64,000 bases of DNA from IMG/VR virus record IMGVR_UViG_3300025121_000776, positions 1 through 64,000 of that record. One strand, 5' to 3'. Each line of letters starts with the position of its first letter. Positions within the stretch are counted from its first letter, which is position 1. The translations under genes and the position numbers were made by a program. A model generated the notes under the pieces. The model searched no databases, was not told the DNA's origin, and saw only the letters and a list, made by a program, of their open reading frames with translations. Source of the DNA: a virus. This document shows positions 33,484 to 41,249 of the stretch, piece after piece.

Positions 33484-34396
33484 CAATGTACTTGTCGCTA
33501 TATATATAGATGACTTAAGTAATTTAACAACTTTAGAAGAAACTTTTTATAGTATTTCTAAACAAACACACCCAATAGATTTGTTGGTGTTACATCCAGA
33601 ATTTTCAGAAGACCAACTTAATTCTTTAAAAGAAGCGCTAACCAATCCGAAAATTGTTTTGAGAAAACAAAATGAAAAAAGGGAATTTGAAGAAGAAATT
33701 TTAACAACCGATGAAAAAATTAATTATTTTTTATCAGTTTCTACCGCTGAGTCATTTTCTAAAATATTCAATGATGGATTTAATATCGCCTTAGAAAATG
33801 AATATGAATTCTATTCTGTTATAGAAACAAATGATGTAGTCGGGTTAAATTGGTATTCTCATGCAAATATTTATGCAAAAGAAAACGAAAACATTTCTAT
33901 CTTTTTTCCAATCATTAGGAATACCGTAAATGGAGTTTTTAGTAGTTTAATAAACGAAGCTCCGTGGGCTGAAGGAATGGCTGAAGAGGCAGGAAAAGTA
34001 GATTCAAATTTATTGTCAAGATTTAATTGTATTATTCCACTAAGCGCTATATTCAAAATAAGTATCCTTAAAGAGTACAGTGAACAAAAGCATGATGGAA
34101 AATATTACCCATTTAAAGAAAGTTTAAAAATAAGTCATTATTATGAATTTCTTATGAGGATGGTTTATAATGATGTGAAAGCCATGTGTGTTCCAAGAAT
34201 TGGATACGAGTTTAAAGTAAAAAATTCTGAAACCTTCAAACATACAGGTTGCAAAATTCCTCAAAACTTATCACAAATTCCTATTGATAAAGGTGGAATA
34301 ACACCAGCAGAGGGTAGTTTTTGGATGAGCTTAGCTAAAAAAGAATACTTTTTTGACGAAGATAGGAATAAGGTTTATGAAGAAGCTAAACAGTAA
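33458..34396 (+). CDS. GT2-like glycosyltransferase-fold protein in the virion operon
   Basis: 312 residues from the ATG at 33458, which overlaps the GT4-like gene by 26 nt. An upstream frame extension lies wholly inside that gene and is basic low-complexity, so it is rejected. LVAIYIDDLSNLTTLEETFYSISKQTHPIDLLVLHPEFSEDQLNSL matches the first half of a GT-A domain. The acidic position that should bind metal reads YSVIETNDVVGLNWYSHANIY, so the DxD is not canonical. It may be a divergent transferase partnered with the GT4-like protein. Confidence 0.55.
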   Translation: MNLKDLKNSNVLVAIYIDDLSNLTTLEETFYSISKQTHPIDLLVLHPEFSEDQLNSLKEALTNPKIVLRKQNEKREFEEEILTTDEKINYFLSVSTAESFSKIFNDGFNIALENEYEFYSVIETNDVVGLNWYSHANIYAKENENISIFFPIIRNTVNGVFSSLINEAPWAEGMAEEAGKVDSNLLSRFNCIIPLSAIFKISILKEYSEQKHDGKYYPFKESLKISHYYEFLMRMVYNDVKAMCVPRIGYEFKVKNSETFKHTGCKIPQNLSQIPIDKGGITPAEGSFWMSLAKKEYFFDEDRNKVYEEAKQ

Positions 34397-35423
34397 AAAA
34401 AAGTCAGAGCAAGACTTTGATAAGGTTTGTGAAAAAGATTCTGTACTTTTTTTAAATGAAGGAACTGAAGAAAGAGTTAATTTAGGTGAAGAATTAAAGT
34501 TACATAATGATTTAACAAAAGAGCCATCTAACTCTTTATCTGAAGACCTTGAAGATGAAGAGTTAATTTTAGAATCTGACATTAGAGCTGAGGCAGATGA
34601 GTTAATACTTGACGAAAAAAGCATCAAAACATATTGGACCGATGAAACTGAAGATGGAATTGTTGAGTTTTTATATTTGAATGAGTTTTTTTATGAAAAC
34701 AGAATAAAAGAAGAACACGAAGATGCAGTAAAAGAGAAGCGACCAGTAAATAAATCTTATTGTAGGGATATGGAAATGAAAATGGAGGCAGTCTTGCAAA
34801 TACAAGACCGTTATTCTCAAAGGGAAAAAATATTTAGACAAAAAATAGAAACTCCTCTTAGAAAATTGGTAGAAAACATTCTTTTTAATTATAGGTTGTT
34901 TATCCCAGATTCAGATTCGAAAACTCAGCAAAAAGATTGTTTTACTTTTTTATATCTCAAGTTTTCAAATTTTAATCCCTGGCGAAAAACAAAATCGTTT
35001 TCATATTTTGGCACAATAGCAAAACATTATTTTTTAGGAAATAAAAAAGAATATTCTAAAAATGTAAAGATTCTATATGATTATGATACAAACAAAGAGG
35101 AAGCTGATAATAAAAAAATAGAAGACCCAAAGCCATATGCAAAAGAGGATACGTCATTAGATTTGTTTAATTTCATTATAAACTCCATAGAAACCGAACT
35201 AAACAAAAATTCTTTATCAAAAAATGACCAAAAGGTTGGAGATGCAATCATTCAAATATTTAAAAATCACGAAATTTTGGGGGTTTACAACAAAAATCAG
35301 GTTTATCAACTAATAAAAGAAAACACAGGGCTAGAAACAAAGGATATTACATATTCTTTGCACAGATTCAGAATAGTATATAAAGTATTAAAACAAGAAT
35401 TTGTACAAAAAAAAGAAGATTAA
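34377..35423 (+). CDS. gp55-like late sigma factor (sigma-70 region 2-like)
   Basis: 348 residues from the ATG at 34377, overlapping the preceding gene by 20 nt. The N-terminal ~110 residues are acidic and probably disordered. Residues ~160-222 contain LVENILFNYRLF, FLYLKFSNFNPWRKTKSFSYFGTIAKHYFLG: the Phe-x-Pro and K-(S/A)-F-S-Y-F-x-T-I-A-(K/R)-x-Y pattern typical of phage T4 gp55-type and related sigma region 2 proteins. A helical C-terminal part (IIQIFKNHEILGVYNKNQVYQLIKENTGLETKDITYSLHRFRIVYKVL) could be an HTH. It would redirect host RNA polymerase to late genes. The next transcription unit starts with the candidate late motif at 35441. Confidence 0.7.
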   Translation: MKKLNSKKKSEQDFDKVCEKDSVLFLNEGTEERVNLGEELKLHNDLTKEPSNSLSEDLEDEELILESDIRAEADELILDEKSIKTYWTDETEDGIVEFLYLNEFFYENRIKEEHEDAVKEKRPVNKSYCRDMEMKMEAVLQIQDRYSQREKIFRQKIETPLRKLVENILFNYRLFIPDSDSKTQQKDCFTFLYLKFSNFNPWRKTKSFSYFGTIAKHYFLGNKKEYSKNVKILYDYDTNKEEADNKKIEDPKPYAKEDTSLDLFNFIINSIETELNKNSLSKNDQKVGDAIIQIFKNHEILGVYNKNQVYQLIKENTGLETKDITYSLHRFRIVYKVLKQEFVQKKED

Positions 35424-35440
35424 TATTTTTTTTTTAGCCA

Positions 35441-35450
35441 TATATTTATA
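35441..35450 (+). promoter_or_regulatory. Candidate late promoter TATATTTATA
   Basis: TATATTTATA 14 nt before the ATG at 35465, directly after the sigma-factor gene. No TTTG-type -33 element is present, as expected for gp55-type late promoters that use only a -10-like box. Confidence 0.5.
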
Positions 35451-35464
35451 TAAAAATTAAAACT

Positions 35465-35851
35465 ATGGCTGAAAAATTAGAAATTTCAAAAGATGGCTAC
35501 TTAAATCTAGTAAAAAGAGTTTTCGACAATAAGCTTGAAGAACGAGAACTTGCTTTAGATAGATATAGAAAAGCCGATGACCAAATGGAATCTGCTGAGC
35601 AATTTATGCTAATGGGAAAAAATGCTGTTGCTTTTTTAAACTTAGCATCAATTTCCACAAACGATTTAGCAGCTCTTGCCAAAGAAATAAAAAGCATTGT
35701 TTATAAAAGTGAGGGGGGCGATGATGCTGGCTTTAACTTGTCAGATGAATGGAAAGATGCTATTAGCGAAAAAATAGAGGAAGCTGAAAAGCGAAGTACA
35801 AGAAGAGATGATATTGAAAATGATGAACCACAATCAATCCCTTTAAAATAA
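35465..35851 (+). CDS. Small helical protein of unknown function
   Basis: 128 residues, largely helical and charged: ISKDGYLNLVKRVFDNKLEERELALDRYRKADDQMESAEQFMLMGKNAVAFLNLASISTNDLAALAKEIKSIVY, then an acidic tail. It starts a late-type transcription unit (motif at 35441-35450) and shares its last base with the next start (TAATG). Similar position to small scaffold- or chaperone-type genes, but no family is recognised. Confidence 0.6.
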   Translation: MAEKLEISKDGYLNLVKRVFDNKLEERELALDRYRKADDQMESAEQFMLMGKNAVAFLNLASISTNDLAALAKEIKSIVYKSEGGDDAGFNLSDEWKDAISEKIEEAEKRSTRRDDIENDEPQSIPLK

Positions 35852-37320
35852 TGGCATATACAATTCCTTTAGACCAGCCCCTAAGTGAAACTCAAGCTAA
35901 ATTAATTGCTCAAGTTGGGTCAATGAAAAATCTTGCTGATTTGCCTTTTTTGAAAAAATTTAAAACCTTTTTTAAACAGGGAGATGGCATGTCTTTATTT
36001 GATTATTTAATGAAAGTTTTAAGGTCAATGGGTATTGACTCTCAAATTTTATTATCAGCTTTCCTTAATGATTTATTTAGAACCGAAAAGCTAGTTGAGT
36101 TGATTTTAAGAGCAGTGAGTCAGTTGGCTACGGTTGCAAAAGTTAAATTAAATCAAGACCCAAGTATTATATTTATCATTCCAACTGGAACTATGACAAA
36201 TGATGAAAAAAAAGCATTATCTGATATAAATTACAATTGGTTAAATTCTGGACTTATAAAACAAACTTTGACAACACTTGTAGGTGTTGTCAAAATTAGA
36301 ATTATTCAAGAACTTATGATTCTAATTTTTGGAAAACCGAAAAAAAACGAAGCTGCTTTTGGTAGTGACAACGCATTAACTTATAACCAAACAAGATTCA
36401 GTGAACTTATGGACGAGGCGGTTTGTGGAAGTTCAATCTTTAGTGTATCAAGTTCAGCAAATGTTAGAAATGAAGATTTAGAATATAATAGACTTAAAAA
36501 AATAGAACAAATACAAAATGGAAATCTTTCATTTAAGGTGACTTGCCAAGGCGTTGAAATCACTTTGCCAGATGACCCAATGTATTTATTTAGAGATGCT
36601 CCACCAGGAATTATGGGCTCTCAGCCAGTAACTCCACAAGAAGCAATGACAAATGTATTTAACATTGTCGGAAATCAAATTCAAAAAGGAACATCTGGGG
36701 ATAGCAGCCAATCAAATGCAAGCTCTGGGGCAAAAAGTTTTACTCAAAGTTTTCTTGAAACTTTAGTTACTTCTATAACAACTTTGTTAAAACCAATTTT
36801 TTTAGGAATAACAGCTATGGTACCAGGTTCGCCTGCATCAATGGGGATTACTGGAGATGCCTATGATATGTTAAAAGATGGTTTGTTAATGTTTATATTT
36901 AACAATTCTACACAACCAAACTATGGAGGTCTTGAGACAATAGATTATCACCCATATTCAAGTTGTGATATTTTAAGAAATAAATTAGATAAAAACAACT
37001 TAGATGATACTCAGAAGAAAAAAACAGCTTTAACAACTATATTGTGTAATTTAATTTTAAACATGGTTTTGGGGTTTATTTTAGCATATGTTCTTGAAAA
37101 AGTTAAAAAATTAATTGTAAAATATATAGTTAAAAGAGCACAAGAAAGGATAAAGAGAAAAATTGAAAAAATGAAAGCTAAATTAGACGAAAAAACTGGT
37201 GGAAGGCAAAGAAGAAAAGTGGAAAAATCTGCGAGACAAGTTAAATTAATGAAGAAAGTTATTCCTGTGTTAAGTGTTGCAAAAAATTCAGTTATTAACA
37301 ATATAAATATCAATTCTTAA
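35851..37320 (+). CDS. Probable virion protein with hydrophobic segments
   Basis: 489 residues. The N-terminal part is helical (MKNLADLPFLKKFKTFFKQGDGMSLFDYLMKVLRSMGIDSQILLSAF). The middle includes TCQGVEITLPDDPMYLFRDAPPG and a Ser/Gly-rich linker (SGDSSQSNASSGAKS, ~residues 290-304). A strong hydrophobic helix TILCNLILNMVLGFILAYVLEKV is at about 395-418, followed by a highly basic region. This layout (membrane-active helix plus basic tail) is seen in virion proteins that interact with membrane or DNA during ejection, but no family match is claimed. Confidence 0.55.
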   Translation: MAYTIPLDQPLSETQAKLIAQVGSMKNLADLPFLKKFKTFFKQGDGMSLFDYLMKVLRSMGIDSQILLSAFLNDLFRTEKLVELILRAVSQLATVAKVKLNQDPSIIFIIPTGTMTNDEKKALSDINYNWLNSGLIKQTLTTLVGVVKIRIIQELMILIFGKPKKNEAAFGSDNALTYNQTRFSELMDEAVCGSSIFSVSSSANVRNEDLEYNRLKKIEQIQNGNLSFKVTCQGVEITLPDDPMYLFRDAPPGIMGSQPVTPQEAMTNVFNIVGNQIQKGTSGDSSQSNASSGAKSFTQSFLETLVTSITTLLKPIFLGITAMVPGSPASMGITGDAYDMLKDGLLMFIFNNSTQPNYGGLETIDYHPYSSCDILRNKLDKNNLDDTQKKKTALTTILCNLILNMVLGFILAYVLEKVKKLIVKYIVKRAQERIKRKIEKMKAKLDEKTGGRQRRKVEKSARQVKLMKKVIPVLSVAKNSVINNININS

Positions 37321-37323
37321 TTT

Positions 37324-37740
37324 ATGGCATTTATAAATATAGACCCCAGTTTAGATATTGCAGAAGAAATTGCTGATTTATTAATGACTTTCATTAGTGA
37401 TAGTGTTGAATTTAATAGAAATTTGACAGTTTACGAAATATTGGCTCAAAAAATAAGACCAGGTTTAAATTCTGAAATTTTAGCAAACTCAATCGTTTCA
37501 AGATTTAAAGAAATTGGAATACCAACTGGACCTCTTGTTAATGGCGCTACAAATGTTATGGAAGCTTTTGTGGTTATTATATGTGAAGAGATTATTAATA
37601 CTTTACAAGATGATATGAGGGTTGATATTGGTATTTTTCCAGGTGGAACCGTTAATGCAAATGGTGCTAATGCTGGAGGACCAGTTGTTTCTATTGGAAC
37701 AACCATAACTGCACAACAAGGAATTGGAATAGCAAGATAA
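37324..37740 (+). CDS. Putative virion protein
   Basis: 138 residues. The N-terminal two-thirds are helical (DIAEEIADLLMTFISDSVEFNRNLTVYEILAQKIRPGL). The C-terminal part is Gly/Ala/Thr-rich beta-like sequence (GGTVNANGANAGGPVVSIGTTITAQQGIGIAR), as in small baseplate or tail-tip proteins. It lies 3 nt after the preceding gene and 1 nt before the coiled-coil gene. No family recognised. Confidence 0.5.
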   Translation: MAFINIDPSLDIAEEIADLLMTFISDSVEFNRNLTVYEILAQKIRPGLNSEILANSIVSRFKEIGIPTGPLVNGATNVMEAFVVIICEEIINTLQDDMRVDIGIFPGGTVNANGANAGGPVVSIGTTITAQQGIGIAR

Positions 37741-37741
37741 T

Positions 37742-37969
37742 ATGGATAAAAAAACTAAAGCGGAACTTCTCGAAGAGGTTAGGAATTTAGCAGACAAGCA
37801 TGCTGAATTAAAATCAACAATTACAGAAATGCTTGACGAGGCAGAAAAAAAGAAGCTTGAATATGATAAAATTATTGAATTAAAGTCGATAGTTACAGAA
37901 ATATTAAGCGAGATAGACAAAATAGAATTAGAATATAGCAGAGTTGTTGAGGAAATTAAAAAAAATTAA
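37742..37969 (+). CDS. Small coiled-coil protein
   Basis: 75 residues, almost entirely predicted coiled coil: heptad-like hydrophobics through KAELLEEVRNLADKHAELKSTITEMLDEAEKKKLEYDKIIELKSIVTEILSEIDKIELEY. LKSTITEMLDE and LKSIVTEILSE form an internal repeat about 25 residues apart. Probably an assembly or structural accessory protein between tail genes. Function unknown. Confidence 0.6.
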   Translation: MDKKTKAELLEEVRNLADKHAELKSTITEMLDEAEKKKLEYDKIIELKSIVTEILSEIDKIELEYSRVVEEIKKN

Positions 37970-37971
37970 TT

Positions 37972-39315
37972 ATGCCAGGAATTGACAGTATATCAAAAAG
38001 CAGCTTACAAAAGAACGGAGTAGGAGATTATAGTGCAAATATTGGAAGCGATAGAGCAATTTATCCAGCTATAGTTGTTCCATATGGCACAAATGATAAT
38101 TCAGAACAAAATAGAATAAGGGCAAGAATTGTTGAAGTGGATGAAAATGGAAAAATAAAAGGAAAAACAGATTCAACTCCTAAAGCTGCAGATGGAATAG
38201 AAAACTATAACAATTATTCTGGCAAAGACAGAGGAATAAATGATGAAAATCTTGTTTTGTGTATTCCGCTTTTGCCAGAATTTTTTCACGTAAGGCCACA
38301 AGTCGGGGAAATGGTTTTTGTTATTTTAGAAAATCCCAAAGATACCGCTGGAGCAAGATATTGGATTGGCCCTATTATATCATCTAAACTTAAATTAGAG
38401 TCTCAATTATATGAAGATGCCGTTAAAATATTTAACAAAACGGATTTTATCTCAAATACTAAAACCAGTAGTTCTATTGAATTAACAAACCTTCTTCCTA
38501 GCGAATCTGACGTAGCATTGCAAGGTAGAAATGATGCGGATTTGATGCTTAAAAACAGAGAGCTATTACTTGTTTCTGGAAAATTTAATAATAGAAAAAG
38601 TGGAAATTTAACTATAAACACAGATTCTCCTTCTTTTCTAAGACTTAAACAATTTGATAATTTAAATATACAAACACCAATTCCTCCACCTTCTGTTATA
38701 ATTTATGGTATTAGCGCCGATGTAATGATAGACACAAATGGTTTATTTATAGGAACAATTGTCGTAACACATTTAACAAGTAACGGAGAATTAAAAAGAG
38801 AAACAAACTCTTATTCAAATAGAAAATTTATTATTGATTGGCTAAAAGAAAAAATTAAAGAGGCAAAAGAAAAATATAAAGGGTGGAAATTTTCTTCTAA
38901 TGCTGATGAATTTAAAACGGAACCAGCAAATGCTAACATAAAACCAACGCCTACTCCAACTACATCGCCACCAACAAGTAATCAGCAATTGTTACAAAAA
39001 TTTTCTCAAGCGACATTATTGTCAACCAATATTAACATTTATTCTCCGAGGGGGAAATTTAGAGGAAATGATTTAAAAAATTTTGAAAAAAATGCAGATT
39101 TAAAATCTTTTGGTGAATTTGCAGACACATTACATCCAGCTATTTTTGGAGACGAAGTAGTTAGATTGTTTGATATTATAATTAAACTGTTATTAACACA
39201 CATTCACACACCTCAAATGCCCCTTTTAACAACTGCATTAGCCGATGAGTTAAAAAAATACACAGTAGACGGATATCTACAGAATCTATTATCTTATCAT
39301 GTTAGAATTAATTAA
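37972..39315 (+). CDS. gp5-like baseplate hub/spike protein (OB-fold N-terminal domain)
   Basis: 447 residues. Residues ~25-140 fit the OB-fold of T4 gp5-like hub proteins: IYPAIVVPYG, QNRIRARIVEVDENG, LVLCIPLLPEFFHVRPQVGEMVFVILENP, RYWIGPIIS. The middle has a beta-rich region with repeated NLTINTDSPSFLRLKQF-like strands. A Thr/Pro linker (KPTPTPTTSPPTS) is at about 323-335, and a C-terminal domain of ~100 residues follows. No lysozyme catalytic motif is visible, so this is a hub or spike without obvious muramidase. It overlaps the opposite-strand gene by 4 nt. Confidence 0.65.
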   Translation: MPGIDSISKSSLQKNGVGDYSANIGSDRAIYPAIVVPYGTNDNSEQNRIRARIVEVDENGKIKGKTDSTPKAADGIENYNNYSGKDRGINDENLVLCIPLLPEFFHVRPQVGEMVFVILENPKDTAGARYWIGPIISSKLKLESQLYEDAVKIFNKTDFISNTKTSSSIELTNLLPSESDVALQGRNDADLMLKNRELLLVSGKFNNRKSGNLTINTDSPSFLRLKQFDNLNIQTPIPPPSVIIYGISADVMIDTNGLFIGTIVVTHLTSNGELKRETNSYSNRKFIIDWLKEKIKEAKEKYKGWKFSSNADEFKTEPANANIKPTPTPTTSPPTSNQQLLQKFSQATLLSTNINIYSPRGKFRGNDLKNFEKNADLKSFGEFADTLHPAIFGDEVVRLFDIIIKLLLTHIHTPQMPLLTTALADELKKYTVDGYLQNLLSYHVRIN

Positions 39316-40742
39316 AATGGTTTTATAACTCTAAAATCCAATCGCTCTGGCATAACTCTACTGGTACCCATTTCATTAATTTTAAAACTTATTTGATATG
39401 TTTGATTTTGTAAAAACCACGAAGCATCTATATCAAAATAATTCGTTTTACAATCATCTATAACAGCTTGATTAACTTCAGTCCACGGAATTATTTCATT
39501 TAGACTATTCATTATTATTCTATATTGTAATGAATATGATGTTGATGGCTTGTTTGTACTAAAATTCACTCTTAAATCACAGTAAACTCTTATTTTATCG
39601 TCTTGATGAAGAATTGCACCTTGTTCTAACCCATAAGGTTCAAGAACATATTCGTTTATAGTTGGTATATTAGATGTAAAATAATTGTTTTGTATCTGAA
39701 ATGTTTGTGAAATGTTTTGATTATCATAATTGCTAAAACTTACATTATTCCAAACATCTGTATATTTTTGTCCAGCAGTTGCTGCAGACATCCAAACATT
39801 TATATAATAAGTTCCTGTACACAATTGACTTGGAGTTAAACCAGAATATCCAGATACAATTGTGTTTCCTAATTTTATATCAACTGTAACAGCTGTCAGA
39901 TTTGCAATGTTTACAAAATTATGACCGCTAAAAGTATACAAAAATAGATTAGATGGTCTATTGTTGGCAACTTGTTTTCTATCATCTTGAATAACTTGAC
40001 TATAACCAACTTCAATGAATGGTTTAAATGCTGTGTTTGTTTTTTCTGTAAAAAAAGAAGAAATATATCTTGTATCTGTACTGAGTAATTCATAATCTGT
40101 TCTGTAAGCTATACCAAAACCATAATTTTCAGAACCACCACTTAACCAATTTCTCACTATATCTGTAACATCAAAATCTATATCTTCATTACCAAGGTCA
40201 AAGTGTTGAGTAGAATAAAACGTTACTGCAGTTGAGGCTGTGGGATTTGTAAACACACCTGGGTCATCCCAATCACTCGTAGATGTTGCTGATATCCAGT
40301 TGGAAACTCCAGAATACATTGGATTTCCATTTTGCTTAACGATATAATATTCTTGCATTAAATCATAGCCTCTACCTTCTTCCCAATCTTTGTTTATAGG
40401 GAAACAAATTAAATCAAAAGAAGTGGCAATTTTTTTTCTTAAAATATCATGCTCATATTCATCTTCAAGAATAGAATCTTTTGGAATTGAGTTTTCTAAT
40501 TTTAATTTATATGAAGTTATAAAAGATTCGTTTATTTCTTTTATGCTCATTTTTTGTTGTAGATTAGTTAAATCAAATTTAACTAAAAATCTACTTATTG
40601 AATTTCTTTTATCTGGTGCAGTATCAGTTCCTCCGCCACCATACCATAAATCTGTAACAGCATTTTGACCAGAGTTTAATGAACTAAAGCTGCTACTAGC
40701 AATTGTATTGCTTTTTGAAGGGTAAATTCTAAAAATTGACAT
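39312..40742 (-). CDS. Virion protein with DNRLRE-like carbohydrate-binding domain
   Basis: 476 residues on the minus strand. The N-terminal ~230 residues resemble the DNRLRE/jelly-roll family: SRFLVKFDLTNL (residues ~49-60), then FDVTDIVRNWLSGGSENYGFGIAYR (~170-195), the typical DVT-x-x-V-x-x-W-x-x-G-x-x-N-x-G signature. The C-terminal part is beta-rich with a possible Ig-like arrangement. Such domains bind glycans in secreted proteins. In this tail cluster it is likely a fibre or baseplate decoration protein that contacts the host surface. It stands alone, antisense to its neighbours, with its own TATTTATA motif at 40756. Confidence 0.65.
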   Translation of the reverse strand: MSIFRIYPSKSNTIASSSFSSLNSGQNAVTDLWYGGGGTDTAPDKRNSISRFLVKFDLTNLQQKMSIKEINESFITSYKLKLENSIPKDSILEDEYEHDILRKKIATSFDLICFPINKDWEEGRGYDLMQEYYIVKQNGNPMYSGVSNWISATSTSDWDDPGVFTNPTASTAVTFYSTQHFDLGNEDIDFDVTDIVRNWLSGGSENYGFGIAYRTDYELLSTDTRYISSFFTEKTNTAFKPFIEVGYSQVIQDDRKQVANNRPSNLFLYTFSGHNFVNIANLTAVTVDIKLGNTIVSGYSGLTPSQLCTGTYYINVWMSAATAGQKYTDVWNNVSFSNYDNQNISQTFQIQNNYFTSNIPTINEYVLEPYGLEQGAILHQDDKIRVYCDLRVNFSTNKPSTSYSLQYRIIMNSLNEIIPWTEVNQAVIDDCKTNYFDIDASWFLQNQTYQISFKINEMGTSRVMPERLDFRVIKPF

Positions 40743-40755
40743 TTTGTTTTTTTAT

Positions 40756-40763
40756 TATAAATA
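40756..40763 (-). promoter_or_regulatory. Candidate late promoter TATTTATA (minus strand)
   Basis: TATTTATA read on the minus strand, 13 nt before the ATG at 40742, in a divergent intergenic region shared with the gp25-like gene. Confidence 0.45.
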
Positions 40764-40826
40764 TCTTACTTTATTGTTTTTTTGGCATGCATAATAATAA
40801 ATATAAATGTTTATTTTTTTTTGGAT

Positions 40827-40836
40827 AATATTTATA
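40827..40836 (+). promoter_or_regulatory. Candidate late promoter AATATTTATA (plus strand)
   Basis: AATATTTATA 19 nt before the ATG of the gp25-like gene at 40856. It pairs with the minus-strand motif at 40756 to give a divergent promoter region. Confidence 0.45.
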
Positions 40837-40855
40837 TTAAAATAACAATAAAGCT

Positions 40856-41236
40856 ATGGAATCACTAGGAATAAAATTCCCATTTACTGAAACATATGAC
40901 GGTGGAATAATAGGAGTCACGCAGACTGATATTCAAAAAACAAAATCTGATTTATTAGCGTTTCTTGTACTTAAAAGAGGACAAAGGCCTATGCACAATT
41001 CTTTATATTCCCCTATATATGATTATATAATGGAGGTTTGGGATGAGATGACTGAAACAAGTTTAAATGATGATTTGAGACAGAAACTCAATGATTTTTT
41101 TCCAGAAATAGAGGTTAATAATATTGCTTATAGCTTTGAAGAGGCAGAAAATCTCTTACATATAACTATTTATTATACAATTATTGACTTAAAAGTAAAA
41201 GATAATGTTTCTTTGGACTTAGTTCTTGAATCTTAA
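40856..41236 (+). CDS. gp25-like baseplate wedge protein
   Basis: 126 residues, the usual size for the T4 gp25/GPW family. SLGIKFPFTETYDGGIIGVTQTDIQKTKSDLLAFLVLKRGQRPMHNSLYSPIYDYIME has the family core, in which the L-x-T/K-x-x-G-x-R-x-M-x-x-x-x-G/Y-S motif follows two short strands. It forms part of the inner baseplate wedge that attaches to the sheath in contractile tails. It is immediately followed by the gp6/J-like gene, the order seen in many myoviruses. Confidence 0.85.
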   Translation: MESLGIKFPFTETYDGGIIGVTQTDIQKTKSDLLAFLVLKRGQRPMHNSLYSPIYDYIMEVWDEMTETSLNDDLRQKLNDFFPEIEVNNIAYSFEEAENLLHITIYYTIIDLKVKDNVSLDLVLES

Positions 41237-41249
41237 AAAAAAATAAAAA

